This document shows positions 18,401 through 28,530 of a DNA stretch of 64,000 nt, piece after piece. A program made the translations under genes and the position numbers. The notes beneath the pieces are model-generated. The model searched no databases. It was not told the DNA's origin and saw only the letters and a program-made list of their open reading frames with translations. The DNA comes from Eudromia elegans (lineage: Eukaryota > Chordata > Aves > Tinamiformes > Tinamidae). How positions within the stretch are numbered: the stretch's first letter is position 1; every line of letters starts with the position of its first letter. Location: the NCBI GenBank assembly GCA_003342815.1, contig PTEX01000133.1:1-64000 (forward strand), in the 5' to 3' direction.

Positions 18401-20455
18401 AGCAAAAGATGGTGGGCTAAAGCTCAGGATGGTTTTATAGCTAATGTCCAGCAGCAACTAGGGAGTAACTGTAGATATCTGCCTACCTCTGAGTGCCACC
18501 AAGAGGTTCCTTCTTGCCTCTTTTGCAGCTCTCCCGTAAATCAGAGGAATACTTGAGTCCTTAGAGTAAAGTCTGGGTTCTTTGTGAAAGGCCTGAGCAG
18601 TCAGAGCGGTCCCTGGATCTTGCGAGTTTCCCTGGGATACTCGGCAGTGATGCAGGTGACAGTCCGTAGCTTTGTCCTTTGCGAACGCAGACCTCTTCCC
18701 AGGTCAAGGGAGCACGAGTTCTTTGGGACAACATCCTTGGGCACGTCTTGAGGAGCAGCCACAAACCCTCCTCGGCCAGCAGCATGGATCCATAGGCCAC
18801 CAGTACCCCTGCCTTTACTCCTCAGTGCAATATTATATACCTTATATACACATGGGGAATTACATATATTTACTGCTCTTTCTTTAGCTTTTTTCGGTGT
18901 AGTTGAGACCATGGCAGTGACAGACCCACCTAAACTCCTGGCAGATGAAACAGCAGAGAATCGTCGTGTCTTAGGTGAGAGGTCAGAGATGCTTTCGGCC
19001 TCGGGGTGGTTTTGGCTGCTTTAATTTCACCTGTAACTCCAAGGTTTGGAGCTGCCGACCTCAGCTCTGCTGCTGGGGAAAGGGGGAGCGAGAAGAGCAC
19101 AGTCAGATGTTAGTAATTAATGGCAGACTGATGAACAATGTTTTATCAGGAGTATTAAACCTGGGTTTGAATAGTATTGTTCTATGGGCATAGATTAAGG
19201 AACACTCTTTAGTCTATGTTGGTTATCTTCATTGGTTTATTCATTCTCTAATGGTTATTCCACATTACTGATCTAGCACCGAGTTCGCCCCATTATTTTA
19301 ATGATAATTTCTTCGTTTTCTTCTCTAGCATTTATCCTCGTCCCTAGTTGCATTGGTAAGTTGTTTACATTTGAGAAAATACTTTCCTAAGCCAAAGCTG
19401 TCATTGTAGTTTAATATCTGGGGGTCACTATTGTGTTCTTCCTTTTAAAACTCCTTGTTTTAAACTTCTATCTCCAGCCAGGATGTGTATGTTGCTCTCT
19501 TAGCTAATGGAACAGCACTGTCAGCAACTGCAGATGTTTGAGTAGAAAACATTACCTCACTTGAGGAAAAAATGAAACGGGCCACACCAAATACTGCCCA
19601 TCCTGCCACGCTTTGATTAAGAAAGTTCCTTTAAAAGGGCTTGGCAAGTTTGGAAAGACGAGAGCTTAGTGAAGCCTGGGAGAGCCTTGCTGCAAGAAAG
19701 AGCAAATACGAAAAATGAGTGTGTTAAAATACAAAGCTCCCTGGAGGCTGCCTATAAAAGCATTAAATAAACGAGAATCACACAGTTAAGAACCTCAGCA
19801 TGAAAACCAGCCTTGAACAGCCATTTCCTGTGGTCTTTGCTCAGGATGCAAGGGGGGGCTTCTGCCGTACTCTGGCCAGGGAGGAAACCTCGTAGTGGTG
19901 CTGGCCCCCAGAGCAGTGAATTTTACTGTTAGTCTTTTATCACTGAATCACTTACCAGATTTGCCGTGTGCCTGTTTGCTCCCAAGGGATCTGTGTGCTC
20001 CTGCTGTGGGTGTTCGTGAGGTGGAAGAAGAGAAAGCAGCGGTGGTGAGTGACCCTCTGGGCTTCCAGCGTCTTGCTGGTGCTGCTCTGCTCGCACAGAA
20101 CGGGGTGTTTCCTCCTCGGGGCTGGAAATCTGCACTAGGTCTATGTTTGCGTGCTCCAGTATCCCCTTGGGGTTAAATCTGGGTTTATTCTATACGTTTC
20201 CTGCTTTTTTCTCTCTGCAGTTCTTATGAAACAGGCTCCCCAAAGCGTGACATGAAGAGGATGGATGTGCAGACGGGTCGGAGGGTGACGGACGATGCCA
20301 AGAAGCCTCTGCCATGGGGTCTCCTGGCCTGGTGGGTCTGCAGAGCCGGGTGGCCGTGGGGGTGTCTGGGGTGGCTCTTGCTGCCCATGTTGATGCCAGG
20401 GTGGGACCCAGAGGGGACATCTGGTGCCGAGGGCCCCTTGGGTGCCTCGGCTTGA
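15272..20455 (+). CDS. C4BPM: Type I membrane complement regulator, five SCRs (CREM-like)
   Basis: Exons 15272-15347 (signal peptide), 15589-15780 (SCR1), 16079-16270 (SCR2, a), 16502-16598 with 17118-17203 (SCR3, split b), 17612-17806 (SCR4, c), 18029-18223 (SCR5, copy of SCR4), 18888-18974 (spacer), 19329-19355 with 19987-20044 (transmembrane helix and stop-transfer), then a tail exon from 20221. Read straight through, the tail stops at TGA 20453-20455. A spliced alternative is 20221-20331, 20828-20923 and 21360-21504. The SCR1 donor is CTAAGT instead of GTAAGT, so SCR1 is probably skipped, which keeps frame, or the copy is damaged. SCR2-4 should bind C3b/C4b at the cell surface. The symbol follows the secreted-membrane-GPI order known from chicken and is inferred. 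Confidence 0.72.
15408..15522. repeat. GTGCA-based minisatellite in gene 4 intron 1
   Basis: About four or five imperfect copies of a roughly 23-base unit resembling GTGCAACGTGTGCAGTGCAT. It is largely alternating purine and pyrimidine and starts about 60 bases after exon 1. Confidence 0.85.
15589..15780 (+). CDS. Gene 4 SCR1 exon with mutated donor
   Basis: Starts GQCGLLPALALAEPH and ends HEFCAP. The base run at the expected boundary is C|CTAAGT, whereas gene 3 has C|GTAAGT. Read-through stops at TGA 15807-15809. The exon is symmetric, so skipping it preserves the frame. Confidence 0.65.
16079..16270 (+). CDS. Gene 4 SCR2 (type a)
   Basis: Starts GCPSPTRLTFAKIS and ends VPELCRS. The NFYAVGVAV segment matches NFYPVGITV in gene 3 SCR2. 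Confidence 0.9.
16502..17203 (+). CDS. Gene 4 SCR3, split over 16502-16598 and 17118-17203
   Basis: A type b SCR: the first half starts KSCGVPADPEHGK, a phase 2 break falls at CDDG, and the second half starts YRLAAR and ends RVPACHG. Confidence 0.88.
17612..18223 (+). CDS. Gene 4 SCR4 (17612-17806) and its tandem copy SCR5 (18029-18223)
   Basis: Both 195-base exons start AITCAPP and end with the W-S-G-x-P-P-Q-C-R-G pattern; differences are scattered. The roughly 80 bases of intron before each (CCACTTCCAAAGCAGGAGGA and onward) are also repeated, so a unit of 417 bases was duplicated. Confidence 0.9.
18888..18974 (+). CDS. Gene 4 juxtamembrane spacer exon
   Basis: 29 codons with symmetric phase 1, acidic and threonine/alanine-rich, between acceptor CTTTAG and donor G|GTGAGA. 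It replaces the SCR pattern just before the membrane segment. Confidence 0.65.
19329..20044 (+). CDS. Gene 4 transmembrane exons 19329-19355 and 19987-20044
   Basis: The 27-base exon (AFILVPSCIG) joins the next (GICVLLLWVFV, then RWKKRKQR). This gives a helix of about 20 residues and a basic stop-transfer, ending in phase 2. Gene 7 has the same 27-base plus longer exon arrangement. Confidence 0.72.
20221..20455 (+). CDS. Gene 4 cytoplasmic tail exon (end uncertain)
   Basis: It follows acceptor CTGCAG and restores the phase 2 codon to give C-S-Y-E-T-G, like the SYTVDEY and YYHTYENY tails of genes 7 and 6. Read to TGA 20453-20455 it becomes unusually Trp/Leu-rich. A donor at 20332 (GTGGGT) leading to 20828-20923 and 21360-21504 is also in frame. 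Confidence 0.5.
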
Positions 20456-20827
20456 TGTGGCACCATGGAGACCTTGGGCAGGGGCTCTGCTCCTGGCCCA
20501 GGAAGGCAGCACTGCGACTGGCTGCGTGCCCGGCCCAGTCCCGCGCCCACCTACCCGGCCCTGAGCATCAGCGACACCAGGAGCCCAACAGCAGAGGGTA
20601 CATGGGGCATCTGCGTGTGCCCAGGGTATCCGCTTCCCCCAGGGGAAACTTTGGGGGCTCTTCCTTGCAAGCAGGGTATTCCGAGCGGGTCTGTGTGCAG
20701 TGAATTGGAATGAGTCACTTTGGGTTATGGGAGAAATATACGTCCCCTGGTAAGGTGGGAATAAGGGGATGTGCTGCAGCTTGGCAGCCGGGATTGCTCA
20801 GCGCGCTAACCAACCCTCTCCTTTCAG

Positions 20828-21504
20828 CTCTGCAGACACAGCCGTGGCTTTGCCGAGGAGCAGCCTTGTGGAAGGAGAAGTTGTGAAGGGGCGAGAGGCA
20901 GAGCAGCCCCCGCTCCCAGGAAGGTACCTCCTCGCCTCCCACACACGATCGACGTGGGCAGGAGCAGTCGCGGTGCCGGTAGCGTGGCACCGAGGGGACA
21001 TCGTGGGTGCAGGGCCCTGCGGGTGACTCCTGAGTCTCCCTGAAAGGCCCCGTTGTTTTGCATGTCCTCGACCCTATGCAGCCCTGCCCACGTGTGTCCC
21101 ACCTGCGAGGACTGCAGGTCTACCCACCTCGGCGGCCCCACGGTGCCGGCGGAGCCTCCACGCGGGGTGCGAGCGGGGTGAGTTCGGGGGCTCTTTCACT
21201 GGCGCGTGCCCAGGCGAGGCTGTGCTGCCACGCAGCCCGTTCCTTGCTTAGTACTGTAGCTCACAGAGCCGAATCCACGAGTATTTCAGTAAACCAGACG
21301 CTCTCGAGGTGCAGTTGGGCGGCCCTGGCTGTGCTGAGCCCTTCTCCCCTCTCTTGCAGCGCCGCGGGGCCGACGTGCATGGACTGCGATGACCAGCAGT
21401 GCCTTGAACTGGTGCAGGTGGAGGCACCGGGCTGCTCCATGTGCGCCGGGGCGGCCGCGCACCCCCTCGCCGCTCGCTGCCCCGCGCCGGGGGCAGCTCC
21501 CTGA
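20828..21504 (+). CDS. Possible extra gene 4 tail exons 20828-20923 and 21360-21504
   Basis: Both have strong pyrimidine-rich acceptors (CCTTTCAG, CTCTTGCAG) and fit phase 2 in series; the second ends at TGA 21502-21504 and contains a CMDCDDQQC cluster. I do not recognise the sequence. Confidence 0.3.
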
Positions 21505-22560
21505 GGGCTCCCGGCGGCTCCGGAGGCACCAAGCGGGTTGGAGAGCGCGGAAATTCCTCACTAACCTCCTGCCTTCTGGCTGGAGCTTTATGTCCAAGGC
21601 AACGTGATGTGAGTCTCCGAACTGCACGGCCGGCGGGAAGCTCCTTGCAAGGAGGCCGAGGGCTTGAGCAATACTTCAAATCCGGCTCCCTGCTGGGTCG
21701 GTGCCTTGATTATTTCATGCTTTTTATAGTTCTTAAAACAAACTGTTTAAATTCAGGGAATGTTTCTCTTTATTGGAAAAATACTTTCATACTAAGCATC
21801 CTGTTTGCACAAATTTATAAGATTTACTTGTATTTTTAAAACTATTTTTTACTGAGGTTTAGTAGCATGCAAATGCCAGTGAAGAAACATACAGTATTTA
21901 TAGTAAAGGCATTTTGTAAACCAAAGGGATACTAAAGGAAGAATTCTAGTATTGTGAGTTTGGTTTTTTTTTCCATATTCGCTGATAAAACCTTCTTTTA
22001 AGGCAATTGAAAGGTTATGGTGCTGCTCTCTGCCCCGGCTGTATCAGCAGCCGCTCAAGATACGCATTGCTCTTTTTGCCAAGTCTCATCCGGCACGGCC
22101 TTTCCCGGGAACTGGGCAGCAGTGCTGGGGTCGGAAGTTCTTCCTGGGGAAAAGCCTCCACGTGGAGCTCCGTGTCGGGGACGCTTGGCCTCGGCCGAGG
22201 TGCCGCCTTGCCCAGGTGACTGCTCGTGGGCTCTTTGCCAGCAGCCGGGCCGTGATCTAGCAGGGAAGAGCAAGGTCCTACCCGGCCTGTGCTCCTCTTG
22301 GGCTGCTCCTCTTTGCTTTGTTTAGGCAGGGAGACCAAACCCGTGGTGACGAGGCAGGAACCCCAGAGGCTCCCTGGTCACCCCCTGTCCCCACGGGCGC
22401 TATCGCCGTTGCTGAAGATCAGCTCCTCCTCCTTCCTGCTGTACGGAGGCCAGGGGAGGATGCTGCAGAGTCGCGCAGCGGCTGCCGGGGCAGCAGGGCC
22501 GCGTTTAGCAGCGCTCTGTAGAGGAAAGTCGCGGCACCCGCGTGCTCTGCGGAGCTGGTT
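21505..22560. other. Gene 4-gene 5 intergenic
   Basis: No recognisable exon. There is an AT-rich block at 21700-22000 and then rising GC toward gene 5. I see no canonical AATAAA for gene 4 here. Confidence 0.45.
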
Positions 22561-22850
22561 CAGCTGCCGTTTGCGAGCGCAGGGAACGGGGCGAGGCCGA
22601 GGGGAGGAGACGGGAGCGCGGGGCGGCCCCCAGCGCGGCCCGGCCCCCGCTCCGCCCGCTCCGGCCGCCCGGGCCGGGCTGCGCGGCCGCGGAGCCGGCG
22701 CAGGAGCCGGCGCAGAAGCCGCGGGCGCCATGAGGCTGCGCGGACCCTTCGCCGCCCTCCTCGGGCTGCTGCTGCCGCTGCTGCTGCCGCCCGCGGCGCG
22801 GGGTGAGCGGAGCCGGGGGGCCCGGGACCCGCGGGAACCGGGAGCTGGGG
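22560..22850 (+). promoter_or_regulatory. CpG-dense region at gene 5 exon 1
   Basis: A very CG-rich run with GGGCGGCC and GGCCGCGG boxes across the ATG at 22730. A CpG-island promoter is likely. Confidence 0.5.
22730..22802 (+). CDS. Gene 5 exon 1: signal peptide
   Basis: ATG, then RLRG and a Leu-rich core ending LPPAARG at donor G|GTGAGC. It resembles gene 4 exon 1. Confidence 0.85.
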
Positions 22851-25800
22851 CCGGAGGGACGGGGAGGATATGGGGATGGGAGGGGGAGCCGGGGGAGGGG
22901 ATGGAAGGGGAATAGGGCAAGGCTGGGAGCAGAAGGGGATGGAGATGGGACTGGAAGGGGACGGGAATGGCAGCGGAGATGGGAGTGGAAGGGGAGAACG
23001 ATAAGGCTGAGAACAAGAAGAGGGCGCGGGAAAGGGGGTGAGGATAAGGGGAACATGGGGAAGGTCCTGGAGCTGGGGATGCCCGAGGAAGGGACTAGGG
23101 GAGGGCACAGAGACCGCCAGGGAAGGGGGCTCAAGCTGGGGCACTGCAACCAGGTGACCCCTGGGGACAAGGCTGCATGGGGAGGGGCAGGGACCAACAA
23201 CCCCCTTGGCTCCGCAGGCGACTGCGGGAGGCCCCCGACGCTCCCCTCCGCGGAGCCTGACGGTCGCACGAACGACTCCTATGAGGCCGGCGCGCGGGTC
23301 CCGTACAAGTGCCGGCCCGGGTACGTGCCGCACGGCAGCCAGGCCCCCCACGCCGTGTGCCAGGGCAGCGTGTGGTCCAGCGTCAGCGACTTCTGCACCG
23401 GTGCGTGCCCGGGTGCGCCCGCAACCGCGTCCCAGCCCGGCCGGGCTCAGCATGCCCTACGGCGCTTTGATTTCCTTTAATGACCAGGGGACTTTACCCT
23501 CTGGGGACGCAAAGCGCTGCGGTAGAGCGAGCGCGGCCACGTGTTCCAGCCAGGCGAGGTGGGATGGGGAAACGGCTTCTGTCACCCCGGGGCAATGGGT
23601 GGGTGGAGGGGGCCCCTGCCCTCCCTCAACCGCAGGAATGGGCCTCTGTGCTGAGGTCTCTGGCTCTCTCTGAGTGTGTAAATGCCCTTAAATCTGTGCT
23701 CCGTTATTGCCCTTTGTTCCATATAACTTCCTCGGAGTTTAGTTGGATGTTAAGCTTTTCTAAGAGCATTGGTCCTTGCTGGGGAGTAAAGGCAGGTCCC
23801 TAACAGTGCTGCAGGGTGGCGGGACCTGCGCGTCAGCTAACGGCCCCAAATGCAGCTAACGCCGCTCACGTGTCCCGCAGCAAAGCGGTGCAGTCCACCC
23901 GAAATACCGAACGGCGGCCTGGGTGAAAACGCCAATCTCCTGTTTGGAGGGACAATTCACTTCATCTGCAACGAAGGGTGAGTGTCTGCCCAGATCCTGG
24001 GCTGCTCCGCACCTGCGTGGGCGGGAAACTTGGAGCCTTGGAGCAGTTTCCTTGGAAAATGGGCAGGACAGCAGGTTCAGACCCACTAGAAACGATAAAA
24101 CATTTTGAATTTCCCCATTTTTCTCACTCTTTTCGATTCAACCCATTCTTTCCTTAGGTACCGACTTATTGGGAATACAACTGCACAGTGTATCCTTGCT
24201 GGCACTGACGTCGTCTGGAGCAGCATTCCGTACTGTGAAAGTAAGTGGCTGCTTTGTGCTCTTCTCTTCCTTGAGCTGCTCCTCTACAGCTGGTGGTCTG
24301 GGGAAAGGCAGCTTGATTCCTTTTCTTGCTCTGGAAGCTATGCTGCTTGTGTTGTAGTTTACCCATTTCTAAAACTGGAAAGCCTTCAGAATTTGAAGGA
24401 GCATTCAAGACTTTCCATTTGAACAGGTTGCCTTTGAACTTGTTCCCTGATTTTTCTTTGACTTTTATTAATATCTTTTTGGCAACAGAGATTTTGAGTT
24501 TGTATTTTAATGGAAATGCCTTTTTTTTTTTCCTGCTATTTTTCCCCACAGTTATTCCGTGTGAGCCCCCTCCTGAGATTGCACATGGGCAGTTCACTGC
24601 TAATGAACAGAACTTTATCTTTGGCTCCACGGTTACTTACAGCTGTGACCAAAGCTTTGCTCTCATCGGAGAGTCCAAGATTCACTGTACATCAGATGAT
24701 AAATTGAATGGAAAATGGAGTGGCCCAGCCCCTGAATGCAAAGGTAAACGTCTTCTTTCTCTCCATTTCCTTTGATTTCATTTCTCTTGCCTCTTTCGTG
24801 TGAAACTCTACTTTCCAGATGAGTTGACAAACATGGGGAGTTCATTGGAGTTTTAAATGACTCCTCAAAGCTTAGTGCAGCGATCTCCCAAGTTGTGGTC
24901 AGAGACAGGGCTTGGTTTAGCAGATTCTTCTGCCCGTGGAAAGCCATTCCTATAACCTAGATTGATCTAGAATAGACAGCATTGCACTGCAGAAGAGAGG
25001 TGCTACTCCTGGAGCAGCACAGTCCCCATAGCAGCAACCATGGTTTTATTTTTCCTTCATATTCTAGCAAATGTGAATTAAAATGCTTTAGTTACTCAGC
25101 AGGTTCCATTTCTTGAAAGCTCTTGAAAAGCCTCTCATAGAGGCAATTCTGCTAAGACCATTTCTCACACAATGTCATGCTGCTGGCCCTTTCCCTCCTA
25201 TGACAAGTCCTCTTCTTGGCTTGATTTGTTTCCAGTGGTCAGATGTGAAAATCCAGACGTGAAAAACGGGGAGAAGGTGTCCGGTTTCGGCACTGTGTAC
25301 ACATATAAAAACGCAGTCACTTTTCAGTGCAAACCTGGGTACCTTATGAATGGTAGCAGTGTCATTACTTGCGAAGCCGACAGCACATGGAAGCCAACCC
25401 CGCCGCTCTGCAACCCAGGTAAGAACAAGCGTAGAAGACGTTCCTAGATGAGATCCAAACCCCACGCAGTTTTAGCCATGTTTTGGGTGCCCCAGCGGGT
25501 GTGTTGGGTTAGAAGTCCTTGTGGTGGAGCCCAGGCCACTAACATAATATTTAGACAGGAAGCTTTTTGTGAAATGCAAATGATCCAAAAGTTACTGAAA
25601 GGAGAAGTGGGCCTTCCTGTACGTGATGCTCTTGCTTCACCAGTTTGCAGACCTGTGCCTCAGCTGAATGCAGGTGCTTCAACCTGGGCTGGTGTTAAGG
25701 AAAGCAGCATCTCAGATGCTCAATATGCATCTTTTCTCCATTTTTGCAAACCGTAATGCATGCTGATGTTCCCTAAATGCAAACTGGATCCAGGACACTG

Positions 25801-28530
25801 AAACCAAAACGTTTGAAAGGATGTGTGCTCCCAAGCGGTTGGCTTACTGTTATTGGAGACCCTTTGGGTATTTGTCTGCAGCTGCCTTTGCCTTTGCCTC
25901 CAATTGCTAGGTTCCTGTGGTCCTCCTCCAAGCTTCACTTTTGCCGGATTAACAGGCACCGTGAACAGCCAGTATGCTGTGGGAACTAAGCTGACCTACA
26001 CGTGTAAACCAGGTTACACTGCAGCAAGTGGAACGTCTTCAGTTGTTACTTGTCTGACGAACGCAACTTGGTCTGCAAACTCCAAGTTCTGTACACGTGA
26101 GTATCCCTGTTCCTGCCCTGTCTTGACTGACCAAACTAGTGGCAATTACACGCTCAAGGTGTTACTGACTCTGAAATTTAGTTCATGCCCATCTCTGTGC
26201 TGGCACACCAGGAAGTTTCTTCCTGCACTCTTCAAAGTGCATGGTGGTGAATCTAGCCTTTTGGTCTACCTGATAAACTTGGAACAAGGTCTGCTTGCCT
26301 TTAAGTGCATCACGTGTGTGTAGATCAAGTGCTTTGCTGCTGCCCTTTCTCCGTTGTCGCTTGCCAGGCTGCAGCGCAGGCTGCTCCGCTGCGGAGCAGG
26401 GCAGAGGCCTCCCCTGGCATCTCGGGCCTGCGGGGTTTTGGCCCAGGTGCTGTAATAGTGTCAGTCTGGTTAAGAACTATCACTTGGTATCACTCTCCAA
26501 AGACAAATGAAGTAACTCCCATGCTGATTTCTTTTCCTCTAGGACAGCAATGTTCTACTCCCCAAATAAAGGATGGGAAAGTGTTAGGAGACAATTTTGA
26601 ATTTGAGACAACGGTGGCATTCACCTGCAACGCTGGGTGAGTGGATCGCTACTTGAAGGGACCGAAGCTGAAGGCCGGGGGTGATGATAAGGACCACTGG
26701 GTCCCAACACAAGTGCCCAGCAAAACTATGTTCTGTCCCCAGGGAGACCAGCAAGTGTGGCAATTTGTGCGTGATTAGGAATATAATGAGCCGCTTCAGT
26801 GCATGGGTGGGATACAGCTCTTCTGAGCTATGGTGGGTCACCAGCACTCTGAGACAATGTTCAGCAGCAGCCCAGGAAACTGTTCCAGGTCTGGGGGTTT
26901 AAGTGAATGCAGTTCAGTCCTTTACCAAGAAGAGGAGGCAGTGGTTCCTGCTCTCTGAGACTGGGAGTTATTCCCATGCCCTTACCAAGACCCTGGTGAG
27001 GTGTTGTTCCTCCTAAAGCTTCTGGAATACCCCTGAATACCCTTCCCTGTTGGGCAGGGCAGCCCTCATTTGCTGGTTTTGATTTTGATGGTGGGGGAGA
27101 GGACAAAGAACTCTTTCTGGGTTGTTTTCCAAAAATTATAAAACTTTTTCTTTAGGTTTAAGTTAAACGGGCCATCTTCTGCAACATGTGACATTTCAGG
27201 AAATGGAGTTGACTGGAACACGGCATTTCCAACCTGTGAAAGTAAGAGGAACTGTGCCCAGAGCTACCAGGCTAACAGTTGGAGCTGTTGTGGTGTACCT
27301 GCTTTGCTGGGGAGCTTGGTCTGGTCTTACCTGTGCTTGAAGCTGCTGTAAAATTCAAATTTCAATACTAGCTTGTGCTGTGAGCTGGAATTGTTCCGTG
27401 CAATTCAAAAGTCATGCTGAGAAACTGGAGGGAGCCAGAGAAGAGCAAGGCAAAGCAGTCTGATTAGGTGCTTCAGTAGCATATTTCATGGAGAGGTATC
27501 CTGGAGTTGAGGTCCAGCATTAAGCAAGAAAGCTAGAAGTACTGCCAGGTGTTTCCAGCTGTGTTTCAGTTAGCTGTATCCCCTTCCCACCCCCCTGAGC
27601 TAAGTTTTCAGTTGGGAAAGTGCTCAGAGGCTCTGGGTGATGTTCCTGCTGTAGGAGAGGCCCTCAATGTTTCCTGTGGACCGCCACCAATGATTGACAA
27701 TGGAATACACAACGGCAAAGCAGAAAGCAGCTTTCCTTACGGCGCTGTTGTAGACTATAAATGTAACGCCGGCTTCATCCTTGTTGGGAAAGCCTCTATT
27801 CGCTGTACAGTGGAAGATGAATCTCGTGGAGTCTGGAGCAAGCCTATTCCTGAATGCAAAGGTGACTCTCCTCTATCTGGCAGTCTCCTCTTCTTTCTGG
27901 GAAAACTTTTGCACATCCTCAAAGTTAAGGAATAAGCCTTAGTGGGTGTCCAGTTTCACATCTTCTCCCTTCTTTTCCAGGTACGGCTAACAAGATCATT
28001 GCTGGTGAGTAATAAAATTCCTGAATCTGTCATGCATGGGTGATGCCTGACTGGTCTGTCATGCTGTCCAGTGCTCGTGCTAGGTGTGGATCATAATGAC
28101 AGCAAATGCCACCCATAGCAGAGTGAGTGACTGTTCTCCTGGCTGCCAGGGCTTCCTCTCTTGTTTGCCACAGCCCCTTAGAGGAAGCAGCAGAAAGTGT
28201 TGGCTGCTGAGTCTGAGACAGAATCATGGTATTCCCTGCAGTCACTCTTAACCGCACTGCCTGCACCATTTTAAGTTATTCTCTCATTAAAAATTATGCA
28301 CATTCTGCTCAAGCCTGGAATAGGCCTATGAGCTTTCCACACTTGTCATACTTATATTTTTGCTGCCTTATGATCATCCTTTGAAAAGAGGAGAAAATGC
28401 TGAAGGTACTGCCTGTCTGGGGAGGCAAAAAGTAAACAAATATATTTAGAGTGAAGACTGAAAAGTTTCTTGTTTGTCTCTTATAGGAATCCTGCCCCTC
28501 CTCCTGGCAATCCTGGTTTTTCACTTCTAG
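22730..28530 (+). CDS. C4BPG: GPI-anchored complement regulator, seven SCRs (CREG-like)
   Basis: Exons 22730-22802, 23218-23400, 23881-23977, 24158-24240, 24552-24743, 25236-25418, 25911-26096, 26543-26636, 27156-27241, 27655-27861, 27981-28004 and 28487-28530; 1452 bases, 483 residues, all phases consistent. The SCR order is SCR1 (a-like), SCR2 (split b), SCR3 (c), SCR4 (d), SCR5 (a), SCR6 (split b), SCR7 (c), so the a-b-c module occurs twice. After SCR7 only nine residues precede a 12-residue hydrophobic end (ILPLLLAILVF) and the stop, with no cytoplasmic basic residues: a GPI-attachment signal. Family knowledge suggests decay acceleration or cofactor activity on cell surfaces, as in DAF. 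The C4BPG (CREG) symbol rests on the GPI tail and position, not on a search. Confidence 0.83.
22850..23060 (+). repeat. G-rich GGGAtGGAAGGGG tract in gene 5 intron 1
   Basis: Irregular repeats of GGGA/GGAAGGGG on the + strand, with many runs of three or more G. G-quadruplex formation is possible. Confidence 0.65.
23218..24240 (+). CDS. Gene 5 SCR1 (23218-23400) and split SCR2 (23881-23977, 24158-24240)
   Basis: SCR1 starts GDCGRPPTLPSAEP and ends VSDFCTG. SCR2 starts KRCSPPEIPNGG, breaks in phase 2 at CNEG, resumes YRLIGNT and ends SSIPYCE. Confidence 0.87.
24552..25418 (+). CDS. Gene 5 SCR3 (24552-24743) and SCR4 (25236-25418)
   Basis: SCR3 is type c ([22 protein letters not shown]). SCR4 starts VRCENPDVKNGEK and is the counterpart of gene 7 SCR4 (VKCDNLKVEHGKK). 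The GFG motif after each HG/NG is shared. Confidence 0.88.
25911..27241 (+). CDS. Gene 5 SCR5 (25911-26096) and split SCR6 (26543-26636, 27156-27241)
   Basis: SCR5 is type a (GSCGPPPSFTFAGL, ANSKFCT). SCR6 starts QQCSTPQIKDGK, splits in phase 2 at CNAG and ends AFPTCE. Together they restart the a-b module. Confidence 0.87.
27655..27861 (+). CDS. Gene 5 SCR7 (type c)
   Basis: 69 codons. Seven residues precede the first Cys of CGPPPMIDNG, longer than usual, and it ends WSKPIPECKG. The acceptor TGTAG is acceptable. Confidence 0.83.
27981..28530 (+). CDS. Gene 5 GPI-signal exons 27981-28004 and 28487-28530
   Basis: A 24-base exon (TANKIIA) and a terminal exon (GILPLLLAILVFHF, stop TAG 28528-28530). 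The short hydrophobic end without a basic tail argues for GPI linkage rather than a transmembrane anchor. Confidence 0.75.

Noticed and set aside
22378..23453. Long minus-strand frames around gene 5 exon 1
   Set aside because: They follow the G-rich intron repeat read as Pro/Ser-rich peptide and overlap real + exons.
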